This document shows positions 40,363-49,019 of a stretch of DNA of 64,000 nt, piece after piece. The stretch is taken from positions 124,001-188,000 of the forward strand of contig CAJUDG010000001.1 in NCBI GenBank assembly GCA_910584745.1. The letters run 5' to 3'. How positions within the stretch are numbered: position 1 is the first letter of the stretch; each line of letters starts with the position of its first letter. Under the pieces are notes generated by a model. The model saw nothing but the letters and a program-made list of their open reading frames with translations. It was not told where the DNA came from and made no database searches. The position numbers were made by a program, and so were the translations under genes. This DNA is from an uncultured Eubacteriales bacterium (GTDB lineage: Bacteria; Bacillota; Clostridia; Oscillospirales; Acutalibacteraceae).

Positions 40363-41351
40363 TCGGCATCTCCCCCTTTTTGCAGGCTAAGCCCGGCGTA
40401 AAGCCCGCAGTTTTCCAGTTCTTTCATACACTCCTCCAGCGCCCCCTCCACACCGTCAAGCTCATCCATATACAGATAACGGACGTCCTGCTCCCGGGCA
40501 AACCACGTCAGCTGGCGCTTGGCGTACCGGCGGCTCTCCATCTTGATATTTTCCACCGCCTCCTCAAGGGACATCTTCCCCTGAAAGTACGGAAAAAGCT
40601 CTTTATACCCAATGGACTGCGCCGCGGTGGGCGGCTTTGGAGCGCTTTGACAGTAGCTGTAAAGCCGCTCCGCTTCGCATACCAGTCCATTTTCAAGCAT
40701 TCTGTCCACCCTGGCGTTTATGCGCTCATACAGGCGCTGCCTATCCCGGAACACCGGGCAGAACATCACATGCCTATATGGCGGTTCCGCTTTACGGGAC
40801 CTTGCCGTCTGCATGGAAAAGGGCTCCCCTGACAGCATACAGTATTCCAGGGCCCTTAGCACACGCTTCACATTGTTTGGATGTATCTCCCGTGCTGATT
40901 CCGGATCAAGCTCCGCAAGCCTGCGGTGCATTTCCTCCGGGCCCAGCTCTTGAGCCTCTAAAAAAAGCTTGTCCCGAAGGCCGTCGTCCCTGCACTCCTC
41001 CGTAAACGTAAAGCCCCGAAGCAGCGACCGGGCGTACAGCCCCGTGCCCCCCACCAGCACCGGCAGCCTGCCCCGGTCGTGTATCTCCGCGATGGTCCTC
41101 CCCGCCAGCTTCACATAGTCAGAGACGCTGAAATCCTCCTCCCACCCCAGGAACCCCACAAGGTGGTGCCTTGCCTGTGAAAGCTCCTTCTCGTCCGGCT
41201 GGGCGGTGCCTATCTCAAGCCCCTTATACACCTGCATTGAATCGCAGGAGACTATCTCCCCATAGAGCTTCTTTGCAAGCTCTATGCCCAAGGCCGTCTT
41301 TCCCGTGGCCGTGGGCCCTGTTACCGCGATGACTACCGGTTTCTCTGTCAT
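40359..41351 (-). CDS. miaA: tRNA dimethylallyltransferase
   Basis: 330 residues with the P-loop GPTATGKTALGIEL, then IVSCDSMQVYKGLEIGTAQP, LPVLVGGTGLYARSLLRGF and RRYAKRQLTWFAREQDV. It adds dimethylallyl to A37 of tRNAs reading UNN codons; the product is then modified by MiaB, whose gene is further upstream in the same series. Directly follows mutL. Confidence 0.94.
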   Translation of the reverse strand: MTEKPVVIAVTGPTATGKTALGIELAKKLYGEIVSCDSMQVYKGLEIGTAQPDEKELSQARHHLVGFLGWEEDFSVSDYVKLAGRTIAEIHDRGRLPVLVGGTGLYARSLLRGFTFTEECRDDGLRDKLFLEAQELGPEEMHRRLAELDPESAREIHPNNVKRVLRALEYCMLSGEPFSMQTARSRKAEPPYRHVMFCPVFRDRQRLYERINARVDRMLENGLVCEAERLYSYCQSAPKPPTAAQSIGYKELFPYFQGKMSLEEAVENIKMESRRYAKRQLTWFAREQDVRYLYMDELDGVEGALEECMKELENCGLYAGLSLQKGGDAD

Positions 41352-43240
41352 TATGCTCTCCCAAACTGTTTCTCGATTTCCCGCCGCCCCAGCATCACAT
41401 ACACCGGCCTGCCGTGGGGACAGTACCGCACCTGTGGGTTTCGCTCCAGCTCCTCCGCAAGGGAGATGAGCTCCTGGCGGCTGGTGTGGTCCCCGGCCTT
41501 TATGGCGGCCCGGCAGGCCACGTTATGGTATATCCAGTCCATATGCTCCGTGGTTATTTCCGTCTTGAAACCCGCCAGATACCCGGCTATCTCCATGACT
41601 GCCGCCGCCGCGTCCCCACCGTCCAGCAGCAGCGGCGCAGAGCGCACCAGCACCGTGCCGGAACCGAAGTCCGACACCTCGAAGCCGGCCTCTGAAAGCT
41701 CCTTTTCATGGGCCAGCACGGCGGAATATTCCTCCATGTCCAGGCTCACCGCCACCGGCTCCAGCAGCGTCTGGGCCTCGCAGCCGCCCCTGCTGGCCTT
41801 TAGCCGCTCATAGAGCAGCCGCTCGTGGGCGGCGTGCTTATCGATGAGCATGAGCTTGTCCGGGCTGTACTCCACGATAATATAGGTCCCAAAAGCCTCG
41901 CCGATTATGCGCGAGGAGAAGTCCGCCGCTATTGGCTCCGGCCTCTCCGGCTCCGGCACAGGCGGGGGCGCGGCTTCCGGCACAGGCTCCGGCTCTATCC
42001 GGGCCCTGGGCTTGGCCTCTGTCTCTATTACAACATTCCTGGGCCTGAACACCGGCCTGGGCTCGGTTTCAAATACACGCTCAATTTCCTTTGGAAGCTC
42101 CGGCTCCCTCTGCTCCCGAGCGCCGCTGTCGTGCAGAAACAGCGGCTGGTCAAAGCTTTTCCCGCCGGTAAAAGTCAGCTGCTCCTTCTTCTCCAGAACA
42201 GGCGCATATGGCGATACCGGCGGCTTTTTCAGCTCCATCTCCTTGGGCCGGTCCCCCGCGTTCAGCGCCGAGCGCACCGCGTGGTACACCGCGTCGAATA
42301 TGGGCCGCTCGTTGACAAATCGCACCTCGAGCTTTGCCGGGTGCACGTTCACGTCCACCGCCTCTGGGGCCACCTGCATATGCAGCACGCAGGCCGGGAA
42401 CTTGCCCGCCATAATGGACCCCTTATAGGCCTCCTCCAGGGCCGCCATGGCCGTCCGGCTGCGGATAAAGCGCCCGTTAATAAAGAAATTCTGCATACTG
42501 CGGTTGGGGCGGCTCCCGGCAGGGGCGCTGATAAAGCCCTCCACCTTTACATGCCCCAGCTGATAATCCACTGGTATCAGCGCCGAGGAAAACTCCCTGC
42601 CGCAGACGGCATACACCGCCGAGGACAGCTTGCTGTCCCCGGGGCTGTGCAGCTGCTCCCTGCCGTCGCGGATGAAGCGGATGGATATCTCCGGGTGGGA
42701 CATGGCCAGCTTGTCCAGAATGCCCGCTACGGAATTGCCCTCTGTCACGTCCTTTTTCAGGAATTTCATCCGCGCAGGGGTGTTGAAAAACAGGTCCCTT
42801 ACCACTATAGTCGTCCCCTGTGGGCAGCCAGCTTCCGTAAGCACGGGCTCCTCCTCCCCGCCGCAGGCATAGCGCACGCCAACAGGCTCCCCCACAGCCC
42901 GGGTAAAGAGCTCCACATGGGCCACCGCCGAGATAGAGGCCAGAGCCTCCCCCCGGAAGCCCAGAGTGCCAATGGCGTTCAGATCCTCCTGCCCACTCAC
43001 TTTGCTCGTGGCATGGCGCAGGAAAGCCACCGGCACATCCTCCGGCGCAATGCCGCAGCCGTTATCCGTGACCCGCATATATGTGACGCCGCCCCGGCGT
43101 ATCTCCACGGTGATGACAGTGGCCCCCGCGTCCACGGAGTTCTCCACCAGCTCCTTTATCACCGCCGAGGGCCGCTCCACCACCTCGCCGGCGGCGATAA
43201 GCTCGGCCACCTGTTTATCCAGCACGCGAATTTTAGGCAT
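41351..43240 (-). CDS. mutL: DNA mismatch repair protein MutL
   Basis: 629 residues. The ATPase domain (1-330) has VENSVDAGATVITVEIRRGG, DNGCGIAPEDV and TLGFRGEALASISAV. A Pro/Glu-rich linker with EPEP repeats (about 370-430) is followed by the endonuclease domain with DKHAAHERLLYERL and a C-terminal CPHGRPVYVML. It thus belongs to the nicking MutL type found where MutH is absent. The C-terminal FGRA resembles the FxR-type tail. Confidence 0.94.
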   Translation of the reverse strand: MPKIRVLDKQVAELIAAGEVVERPSAVIKELVENSVDAGATVITVEIRRGGVTYMRVTDNGCGIAPEDVPVAFLRHATSKVSGQEDLNAIGTLGFRGEALASISAVAHVELFTRAVGEPVGVRYACGGEEEPVLTEAGCPQGTTIVVRDLFFNTPARMKFLKKDVTEGNSVAGILDKLAMSHPEISIRFIRDGREQLHSPGDSKLSSAVYAVCGREFSSALIPVDYQLGHVKVEGFISAPAGSRPNRSMQNFFINGRFIRSRTAMAALEEAYKGSIMAGKFPACVLHMQVAPEAVDVNVHPAKLEVRFVNERPIFDAVYHAVRSALNAGDRPKEMELKKPPVSPYAPVLEKKEQLTFTGGKSFDQPLFLHDSGAREQREPELPKEIERVFETEPRPVFRPRNVVIETEAKPRARIEPEPVPEAAPPPVPEPERPEPIAADFSSRIIGEAFGTYIIVEYSPDKLMLIDKHAAHERLLYERLKASRGGCEAQTLLEPVAVSLDMEEYSAVLAHEKELSEAGFEVSDFGSGTVLVRSAPLLLDGGDAAAAVMEIAGYLAGFKTEITTEHMDWIYHNVACRAAIKAGDHTSRQELISLAEELERNPQVRYCPHGRPVYVMLGRREIEKQFGRA

Positions 43241-43259
43241 TTCCTGGCTCCTTCATTCT

Positions 43260-43904
43260 TTAAGACTTTTGCGCAGAATTATCTCCAAGGGCTCCCATCT
43301 CCGCAAAATAATCGTCGCAAAATTTGTTCCAAAGCACGTCATACTCCTCATGGGACACGCGCTTCATGTCATAGGGGGTAAATATCCCGCGCTTTCGCGC
43401 CTCCGCCACAAAGCCGTGAATATACCCCGCGTCTTCTTCGATAAACGCGCAGACCTCCTCGTACCCCAGGTCTATGGCGGCGGCCAGCCTGGTGTGGCCG
43501 TCCAGGGAAATATAGCCGTCACCATCAGGTATCACAGGTATGACGATATCCTCCGGCCCGCAGATAAAGGTCTTGACAGCCGCTAGCTTTGTCTCGTCCA
43601 CATAGAACTGCGACGGCTGTACCCTCTCAAGTCTTACTCTGAATATTTCCACAGCCGGAAATTCCCGCACCAGCGCCCCATTGGCGTCCACAAAGCGTGT
43701 GATATGTCCCGCGTAAAACCTGAAAGTGTCGATTATCTCAGGATAAAGCCCCGCGTCCTCTCCGCGTATAACCGCCGAGTTCCCGCCTGTCACCTCAACT
43801 TCATAGGGTCTGCCGTTTACCAGAAACGCCCCATGCTGATAAAGCGCCGTCTTCGAGAACCTCTCGTCCTCATAGCAGTTTATCCGCTCAATTTCCGTCT
43901 CCAT
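43260..43904 (-). CDS. ParB/Srx-fold nuclease-like protein
   Basis: 214 residues. The C-terminal half holds a ParB N-domain-like block: LERVQPSQFYVDETKLAAVK, VIPVIPDGDGYISLDGHTRL then AAAIDLGYEEVCAFI. The DGHTRL replaces the GERR-type CTP motif, so it is unlikely to act in chromosome partition. The N-terminal half (about 1-90) describes an unrecognised beta-rich domain. Genes of this type occur singly in Firmicutes and are uncharacterised. It lies between a methyltransferase gene (3-bp gap) and mutL. Confidence 0.6.
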   Translation of the reverse strand: METEIERINCYEDERFSKTALYQHGAFLVNGRPYEVEVTGGNSAVIRGEDAGLYPEIIDTFRFYAGHITRFVDANGALVREFPAVEIFRVRLERVQPSQFYVDETKLAAVKTFICGPEDIVIPVIPDGDGYISLDGHTRLAAAIDLGYEEVCAFIEEDAGYIHGFVAEARKRGIFTPYDMKRVSHEEYDVLWNKFCDDYFAEMGALGDNSAQKS

Positions 43905-43907
43905 CCC

Positions 43908-44663
43908 CTACTCCTTCACGGCCCTTGTCGCCAGGAAACAGGGGATGTTGTGCTCATGGAAGGTCCCCTCGCCGTTGGTGTCTTCATACAGATGCGTCAG
44001 CCGGAAGCCCGCCTCAAGCTGGCCGCCGATCTGCTCGTCCATGGTGTGTGAAAACTGTACGCCGTCGTCGTCCCGCTTAAGCTGCTCCATCTGCTCTGGG
44101 TTCTTTAGTGGATCAAAGGGGAAGAAGCTCAGCTCTGAGCGGTCGTCCTCGTCCACAAACAGGAAATTTATCCCGTTGTCCAGCCCGCAAAGCAACACGC
44201 CGCCCGGCTTTAGCACGCGGTAACACTCTTTAAAAATGGGCTTGACCTCCTGCACATAGCAGTTGGAGACCGGGTGAAATATCAAATCAAAGCTCTCGTC
44301 CTCAAAGGGCAGGGGCTTCGTCATATCCCCGCGCACGATATTGATATCGTACCCCTCCCGCTCTGCCACCAGCCGCTCGCTCTCAAGCTGTCTTGGGGAA
44401 TAGTCCAGCACCGTGCACTTTGCGCCCAGCGCGGCAAATATGGGCATCTGCTGCCCGCCGCCGCTGGCAAGGCCAAGCACGCGCCTGCCCTTTAATTCGC
44501 CGAACCACTCCTTCGGCACTGGCTTTGTCGGCGTCAGCACAACGCTCCATTTGCCGTTGCAGGCGCTCACATATTCCTCATGGGATATGGGCTTTCCCCA
44601 CTCCCAGCCCTCCTCTATCCACTTGTCGATGGTGGATGCGTTTATATCCTGATAATTCTCCAA
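43908..44663 (-). CDS. Class I SAM-dependent methyltransferase
   Basis: 251 residues. The SAM site is GRRVLGLASGGGQQMPIFAA with LDYSPRQLESERLVAEREG, followed by PFEDESFDLIFHPVSNCYVQ and EVKPIFKECYRVLKPGGVLL. The start INASTIDKWIEEGWEWGKPI is typical for a small-molecule methyltransferase family common in Clostridia. Substrate unknown. Probably co-transcribed with the flanking ParB-like gene. Confidence 0.85.
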   Translation of the reverse strand: MENYQDINASTIDKWIEEGWEWGKPISHEEYVSACNGKWSVVLTPTKPVPKEWFGELKGRRVLGLASGGGQQMPIFAALGAKCTVLDYSPRQLESERLVAEREGYDINIVRGDMTKPLPFEDESFDLIFHPVSNCYVQEVKPIFKECYRVLKPGGVLLCGLDNGINFLFVDEDDRSELSFFPFDPLKNPEQMEQLKRDDDGVQFSHTMDEQIGGQLEAGFRLTHLYEDTNGEGTFHEHNIPCFLATRAVKE

Positions 44664-44684
44664 AATGCGCTCCTATTCTATGCC

Positions 44685-47300
44685 CTAATCCTTAAGCATA
44701 CTGTTCAGCTCAAACAGCGCGTTCATGCACTGCATTGGCGTCATTGCGTTTACGTCCAGCTCCCTAAGCCTTTGCAGCACCTGGCTGCCGGTATTGTCCA
44801 TAGTAAGCTGCACAGGCTCCTCGTTGTGCCTGAAGGCCCGGGGGGCCGTCTCGCCGCCGGAGCTCTCCAGGTCGCTCAGCACCTGCTTTGCCCGCTTTAT
44901 CACCCTGTCCGGCACCCCGGCCAGCTTTGCCACCTCTATACCAAAGCTGTCGTCGGCCCCGCCCCGCACTATCCGCCGCAGGAAGGTGATATCGTCCCCG
45001 CGCTTCTTTACGGCAATGTTAAAGTTTTTCACTCCGGGCAAAAGGCTCTCCATCTCCGTCAGCTCGTGGTAGTGTGTGGCGAAAAGGGTCTTGGCCCCCA
45101 CCAGCTTCGGGTCGTGGACAAACTCAAGCACCGCCCGGGCGATGCTCATGCCATCAAAGGTTGAGGTGCCCCGGCCTATCTCGTCAAATATTATCAGACT
45201 GCCGGGCGTGGCGTTTCTGAGGATATCCGCCACCTCGCTCATCTCTATCATGAAGGTGGACTGTCCCGCGGAGAGGTCGTCGGACGCGCCCACCCGGGTA
45301 TATATGCCGTCCACTATGCCCAGCTCCGCCACAGCCGCCGGAACGAAGCAGCCTATCTGGGCCATTATTGAGATAATAGCCGTCTGGCGCATATACGTGG
45401 ACTTTCCCGCCATATTGGGCCCGGTGATGACGGCCACCCTGGTGTCGTTCATGTCCATGTCCACGTCGTTGGGCACAAATGGCGTGTCGTGCAGCAGCGC
45501 CTCCACCACTGGGTGGCGGCAGTCCTTAAGGTAGATCTTGCCGCTGAGATTCACCACCGGGCGGGTATAGTCGTTCTTAATGGAGACCGCCGCAAAGGAA
45601 GCCAGCACGTCCAGCGCCGCCACGGCCTTGGCGCTCTGCTGCACCCTGTCGAGCTCGCCGGCCACCTGTCGGCGTATGCCGTCAAATATCCTGCTCTCCA
45701 TCTCTATGGATCGGTCGTGGGCCCCCAGCACCCGGTTCTCAAGTTCCTTTAGCTCCGGGGTTATGTAGCGTTCGCCGCCGGTAAGGGTCTGCTTGCGGAT
45801 ATAGTCCTCCGGCACCATATCCTTATATGAATTCGTCACTTCTATGTAGTAGCCAAAGACCTTATTAAAACCCACCTTAAGCTTTGGTATACCGGTGCGC
45901 TCCCTCTCCCTGGCCTCTACCGAGGCGATAAGGCTCTGGCCGCCGGTCATGTCGCTCCTTATCTCGTCAAGCTCGGCGTTGAAGCCCTTCTTTATGAGCT
46001 TTCCCTCGCGTATAGTAAACGGCGGGTTTTCATCGATGGCCTCGTCAATAAGCTCAGAGATATCCTCAAGGCTGTCTATCTGTCCGTTCAGTCCGCAGAG
46101 CATGGTGGCCTGGCACTTATTAAGCTCCTGCTTCAGCCCCGGAAGCTTCTGCAACGCCGCGCATAACGCCCGCAGATCCCGGCCGTTTGCCGAGCCGTAC
46201 ACTATCCGGGTCATGATGCGCTCTAAATCGTGTATGCCCGTAAGCTGCTCTATGAGCCCGTCAAGGAGCTGCCTGTCCCCGGCAAGCTCCTCCACGGCGT
46301 TCAGCCGCAGGGTTATCTTTGCCGGGCTCATCAGGGGCCGCTCCAGCCATGCGCGGATAAGCCGCTTGCCCATTGGGGTCTTGGTTCGGTCCAGCACCCA
46401 TAGCAGCGAGCCCTTGCGCTCCTTATTGCGCATAGTCTCTATGAGCTCCAGGTTGCGAACGGTGTTGAGGTCCAGGGTCATATAGGCCGCTTCGGACTCA
46501 AGCTCGATTTCGGTCAGCCGCTCAAGGCCCGTTATCTGTGTGCGCCCCAGATAATCCAGCAGCGCCCCCAGAGACATCACGGCCATTGGCCTGCCTGAGA
46601 GCCCCAGCTCCTCTATGCTTTTGCCGCCAAACTGCCTTGAGACGGCCCTCTGGGCCTCTGGCAGAGCATACGCCTCCCCATCCAGGCACTGCACCGCCGC
46701 TTGGAGTTTGTCGCGGAAAAACGCGCCCAGCTCCGAAAGCTCCCCTATGCCCTCATCAACCAGGATCTCCCTGGGCGAAAACCGGCTTATGCGGTTCTCA
46801 AGCTCTCTTGTAAGCTCCCTTTCATCCTCCATGGGCTCCATCTGCTCCGCGTGGAGCTCCCCGGTGGAGATGTCCGCAAAGCAGAGCCCTACCCCGTCCC
46901 CGCCCCGGCAGACCGAGCAGATATAGTTGTTCCTGGACTCGTCCAGCATACTGCCCTCAAGGACCGTGCCGGGGGTTATCACACGGACCACCTCGCGCTT
47001 TACAAGGCCCTTTACGGTCTTGGGGTCCTCCACCTGGTCGCAGATAGTGACGCGATATCCCTTTGCCAGGAGCTTTGTGATATACCCCTCCGCGCTGTGG
47101 AAGGGTATCCCGCACATGGGGGCCCTCTCCCCCTGGCCGCAGTCCCGGCCCGTCAGGGTCAGGTCCAGCTCCCGGGAGACAGTCTTGGCGTCGTTAAAGA
47201 ACATCTCATAGAAATCCCCCAGCCTAAAAAACAGGATAGAGTCTGGGTTCTCCTTCTTTGCCTCAAAATACTGCTTCATCATGGGCGAAAAATCCGCCAT
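44685..47300 (-). CDS. mutS: DNA mismatch repair protein MutS
   Basis: 871 residues. The mismatch-reading Phe-x-Glu lies in FFRLGDFYEMFFNDA near residue 27-35. The ATPase has GPNMAGKSTYMRQTA, the Walker B IIFDEIGRGTSTFDGMSIA and TLFATHYHELTEM. Length and domain order are standard. It starts 45 bp after ylbF and is read in the same direction as mutL, which lies two genes downstream. Confidence 0.95.
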   Translation of the reverse strand: MADFSPMMKQYFEAKKENPDSILFFRLGDFYEMFFNDAKTVSRELDLTLTGRDCGQGERAPMCGIPFHSAEGYITKLLAKGYRVTICDQVEDPKTVKGLVKREVVRVITPGTVLEGSMLDESRNNYICSVCRGGDGVGLCFADISTGELHAEQMEPMEDERELTRELENRISRFSPREILVDEGIGELSELGAFFRDKLQAAVQCLDGEAYALPEAQRAVSRQFGGKSIEELGLSGRPMAVMSLGALLDYLGRTQITGLERLTEIELESEAAYMTLDLNTVRNLELIETMRNKERKGSLLWVLDRTKTPMGKRLIRAWLERPLMSPAKITLRLNAVEELAGDRQLLDGLIEQLTGIHDLERIMTRIVYGSANGRDLRALCAALQKLPGLKQELNKCQATMLCGLNGQIDSLEDISELIDEAIDENPPFTIREGKLIKKGFNAELDEIRSDMTGGQSLIASVEARERERTGIPKLKVGFNKVFGYYIEVTNSYKDMVPEDYIRKQTLTGGERYITPELKELENRVLGAHDRSIEMESRIFDGIRRQVAGELDRVQQSAKAVAALDVLASFAAVSIKNDYTRPVVNLSGKIYLKDCRHPVVEALLHDTPFVPNDVDMDMNDTRVAVITGPNMAGKSTYMRQTAIISIMAQIGCFVPAAVAELGIVDGIYTRVGASDDLSAGQSTFMIEMSEVADILRNATPGSLIIFDEIGRGTSTFDGMSIARAVLEFVHDPKLVGAKTLFATHYHELTEMESLLPGVKNFNIAVKKRGDDITFLRRIVRGGADDSFGIEVAKLAGVPDRVIKRAKQVLSDLESSGGETAPRAFRHNEEPVQLTMDNTGSQVLQRLRELDVNAMTPMQCMNALFELNSMLKD

Positions 47301-47344
47301 GCCCGCGCCCCCTTATACGTCCTTTTTCCCGCAGAACCCATCCA

Positions 47345-47755
47345 TCAGTGGCAGCCGCCCCCGCAGCTGGAGCAGTCGCCGTTGCAGCTTGCCGCGTCAT
47401 AGTCGCAGGTGTCCGGGTCGTCCCCCTCAGAGCACAGGTCAAGAATACCCTTCACCCGCTGGAACATGGCGTCGAACTCGGTCTTGGCCGCGTCATAGCG
47501 CTTCATATGCTCATTGGCCATTATCCTGGCGTATACCTCTCTGAACTCCTTATTCAGCCGCTGCATGGTCTCGTCATTGCGGTCGGGCTTGGCGGCCTCG
47601 TTGCTGATGGCCATGCGCTTTAAATTGAACTCCCCTATTGCGTCCTGAAGCTCCTGGTCCTCGTCACTCTGCTGCCGGGCCAGCTGCATCTCCACAAACC
47701 TCGGGTCAGCCTGGATGGCGCGGCCCAGCTCTCTTGTCAGCTCGATGATGTCCAT
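47345..47755 (-). CDS. ylbF: YlbF/YmcA-family protein with Cys-rich tail
   Basis: 136 residues from the ATG eight bases after GGAGG. Residues 1-105 are the helical YlbF/YmcA domain (ELGRAIQADPRFVEMQLARQ, IGEFNLKRMAI, VYARIMANEHMKRYDAAKTE). The tail CDYDAASCNGDCSSCGGGCH holds clustered cysteines. In B. subtilis YlbF, YmcA and YaaT form a [4Fe-4S]-carrying complex that guides RNase Y; the tail here could bind such a cluster. It directly precedes mutS, as in many Clostridia. Confidence 0.83.
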   Translation of the reverse strand: MDIIELTRELGRAIQADPRFVEMQLARQQSDEDQELQDAIGEFNLKRMAISNEAAKPDRNDETMQRLNKEFREVYARIMANEHMKRYDAAKTEFDAMFQRVKGILDLCSEGDDPDTCDYDAASCNGDCSSCGGGCH

Positions 47756-47790
47756 TGTAGTTACCTCCAAAATAAATTATAATATTTTTA

Positions 47791-48225
47791 TTACTCTACA
47801 GTAAAACCTGTCCAGTCGATATGGTCGTACACCATCACGTCGCTGGGTCTTGTCATGCCCAGCTTCTCATAAAACCCAACGGCGTTCTCGTTGGCGCAGG
47901 TGTACATCACGATATCCCTCTCGCCCCCCGCCAGCTCATGGGCTTTCTTTACAAGCGCCCGCCCGACGCCCTGCCCGGTACAGTCGCGCACCACGCCCAG
48001 GTCGGTGATGAACATCCAATAGGCGAAGTCCGTGATACAAAAGCACACGCCTAAGAGCCCGTCGTCTTTTCCCCTGGCCGTCAGGCTTATGGGAACATTT
48101 TTCACAAGCTTCTCAATGCGCTCGAAAAAGCGCTCCTTCGGGTACTGGGAACCCAGGTCGGTGTTCTTCAGAAAGTTTATATATTCCTCGGGGCTCAGAC
48201 GCTCCTCCTGTATGGTATAATCCAC
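47791..48225 (-). CDS. GNAT-family N-acetyltransferase
   Basis: 144 residues. The acetyl-CoA loop is in TDLGVVRDCTGQGVGRALVK (motif GQGVGRAL), followed by IVMYTCANENAVGFYEKLGM. The start EERLSPEEYINFLKNTDLGS fits GNAT proteins of unknown substrate in Clostridia. One base separates it from the DUF3795 gene upstream. Confidence 0.83.
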   Translation of the reverse strand: MDYTIQEERLSPEEYINFLKNTDLGSQYPKERFFERIEKLVKNVPISLTARGKDDGLLGVCFCITDFAYWMFITDLGVVRDCTGQGVGRALVKKAHELAGGERDIVMYTCANENAVGFYEKLGMTRPSDVMVYDHIDWTGFTVE

Positions 48226-48651
48226 TCAGCCGCCATCTCCCTTCATATGCTCCGCCCTGAACTCGTCCATATACTTCTTGCAGGCATACGCCTCCATAAG
48301 CTTCTCGTCCTCCCGGGTCCAGAGCTTCTCCTCGTCTATCATGCGGGCTATCTCCTCCGGGCTGGGCTCGGCGGGGAAGATATCGCAGGGATAGCTTTCA
48401 CAAAAACCGCAGTGCTCATACCCTTTTTCCAGCACACATTTTCTTGTGCGGCAATCCTTGTCAAAGAACACGGCGTCCTCCCTCTCGCAGGCGCAGCCGT
48501 CGCATATTATCGTCTTTGGGTCGCCGTCAAACGCTGGGTTCTGTTTCCTCCAGACCGCGCATATCTCAGCGCGCCGGTCTTCCTGTTCCACGTTTGGCCT
48601 ATATATCAGGCACAGGTCGCAGCGCATACCGCATTTTGCAAAAGTTTTCAT
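48226..48651 (-). CDS. DUF3795 cysteine-rich protein
   Basis: 141 residues with the typical DUF3795 cysteine pattern: KCGMRCDLCLIYRPNVE, ICDGCACERED, CRTRKCVLEKGYEHCGFCES and YPCDIF. The eleven or so cysteines presumably bind zinc or an iron-sulfur cluster; no function is established for the family. It lies between an SdpI-like membrane gene and a GNAT gene. Confidence 0.82.
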   Translation of the reverse strand: MKTFAKCGMRCDLCLIYRPNVEQEDRRAEICAVWRKQNPAFDGDPKTIICDGCACEREDAVFFDKDCRTRKCVLEKGYEHCGFCESYPCDIFPAEPSPEEIARMIDEEKLWTREDEKLMEAYACKKYMDEFRAEHMKGDGG

Positions 48652-48664
48652 TCTCTCGTTTTCC

Positions 48665-48991
48665 TCACTTTACCCTATATTTTTTCTCTATCCGCCTATA
48701 GATCAGCACCAGCACCACTGCACCGGCCGCCCCCAGCACGCACATCAGCACTGTCGCCGCCTCCGGCCGCCACAGTCCGGCAAAGCCTGAGACAAACCAC
48801 ACCGCGCTGTAGCTGCCCCAAAGCCTGCTCATGGCCCGGTTATAGGCTGGAATGTTTGTAATGGTCTCGCTGGGGATATCCACGCCGGACCAAAAATTCA
48901 TCGGGGTCTTTCTTTTTGCAGCATATACGCCAATGCCCAGAAAAATAGCTCCGCATATCATGCAAGATGTAAATAAAATCACTTTACCCAA
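48665..48991 (-). CDS. Small three-helix membrane protein (SdpI-like)
   Basis: 108 residues with membrane segments near 5-23, 62-75 and 79-98. The loop RKTPMNFWSGVDIPSETITN with a following NRAMSRLWGSY resembles the SdpI/YhfL-type immunity-like membrane proteins, where a similar 'FW.G......T.....Y' pattern occurs. No toxin gene is visible nearby. The assignment is tentative. Confidence 0.55.
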   Translation of the reverse strand: MGKVILFTSCMICGAIFLGIGVYAAKRKTPMNFWSGVDIPSETITNIPAYNRAMSRLWGSYSAVWFVSGFAGLWRPEAATVLMCVLGAAGAVVLVLIYRRIEKKYRVK

Positions 48992-49019
48992 ATGGATCCA
49001 TCTCCTTTATCCGTTTTTA

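Noticed and set aside
41825..43381. 518-codon plus-strand frame opposite mutL
   Set aside because: Arg/His/Leu-rich translation with no domain, fully antisense to a complete mutL.
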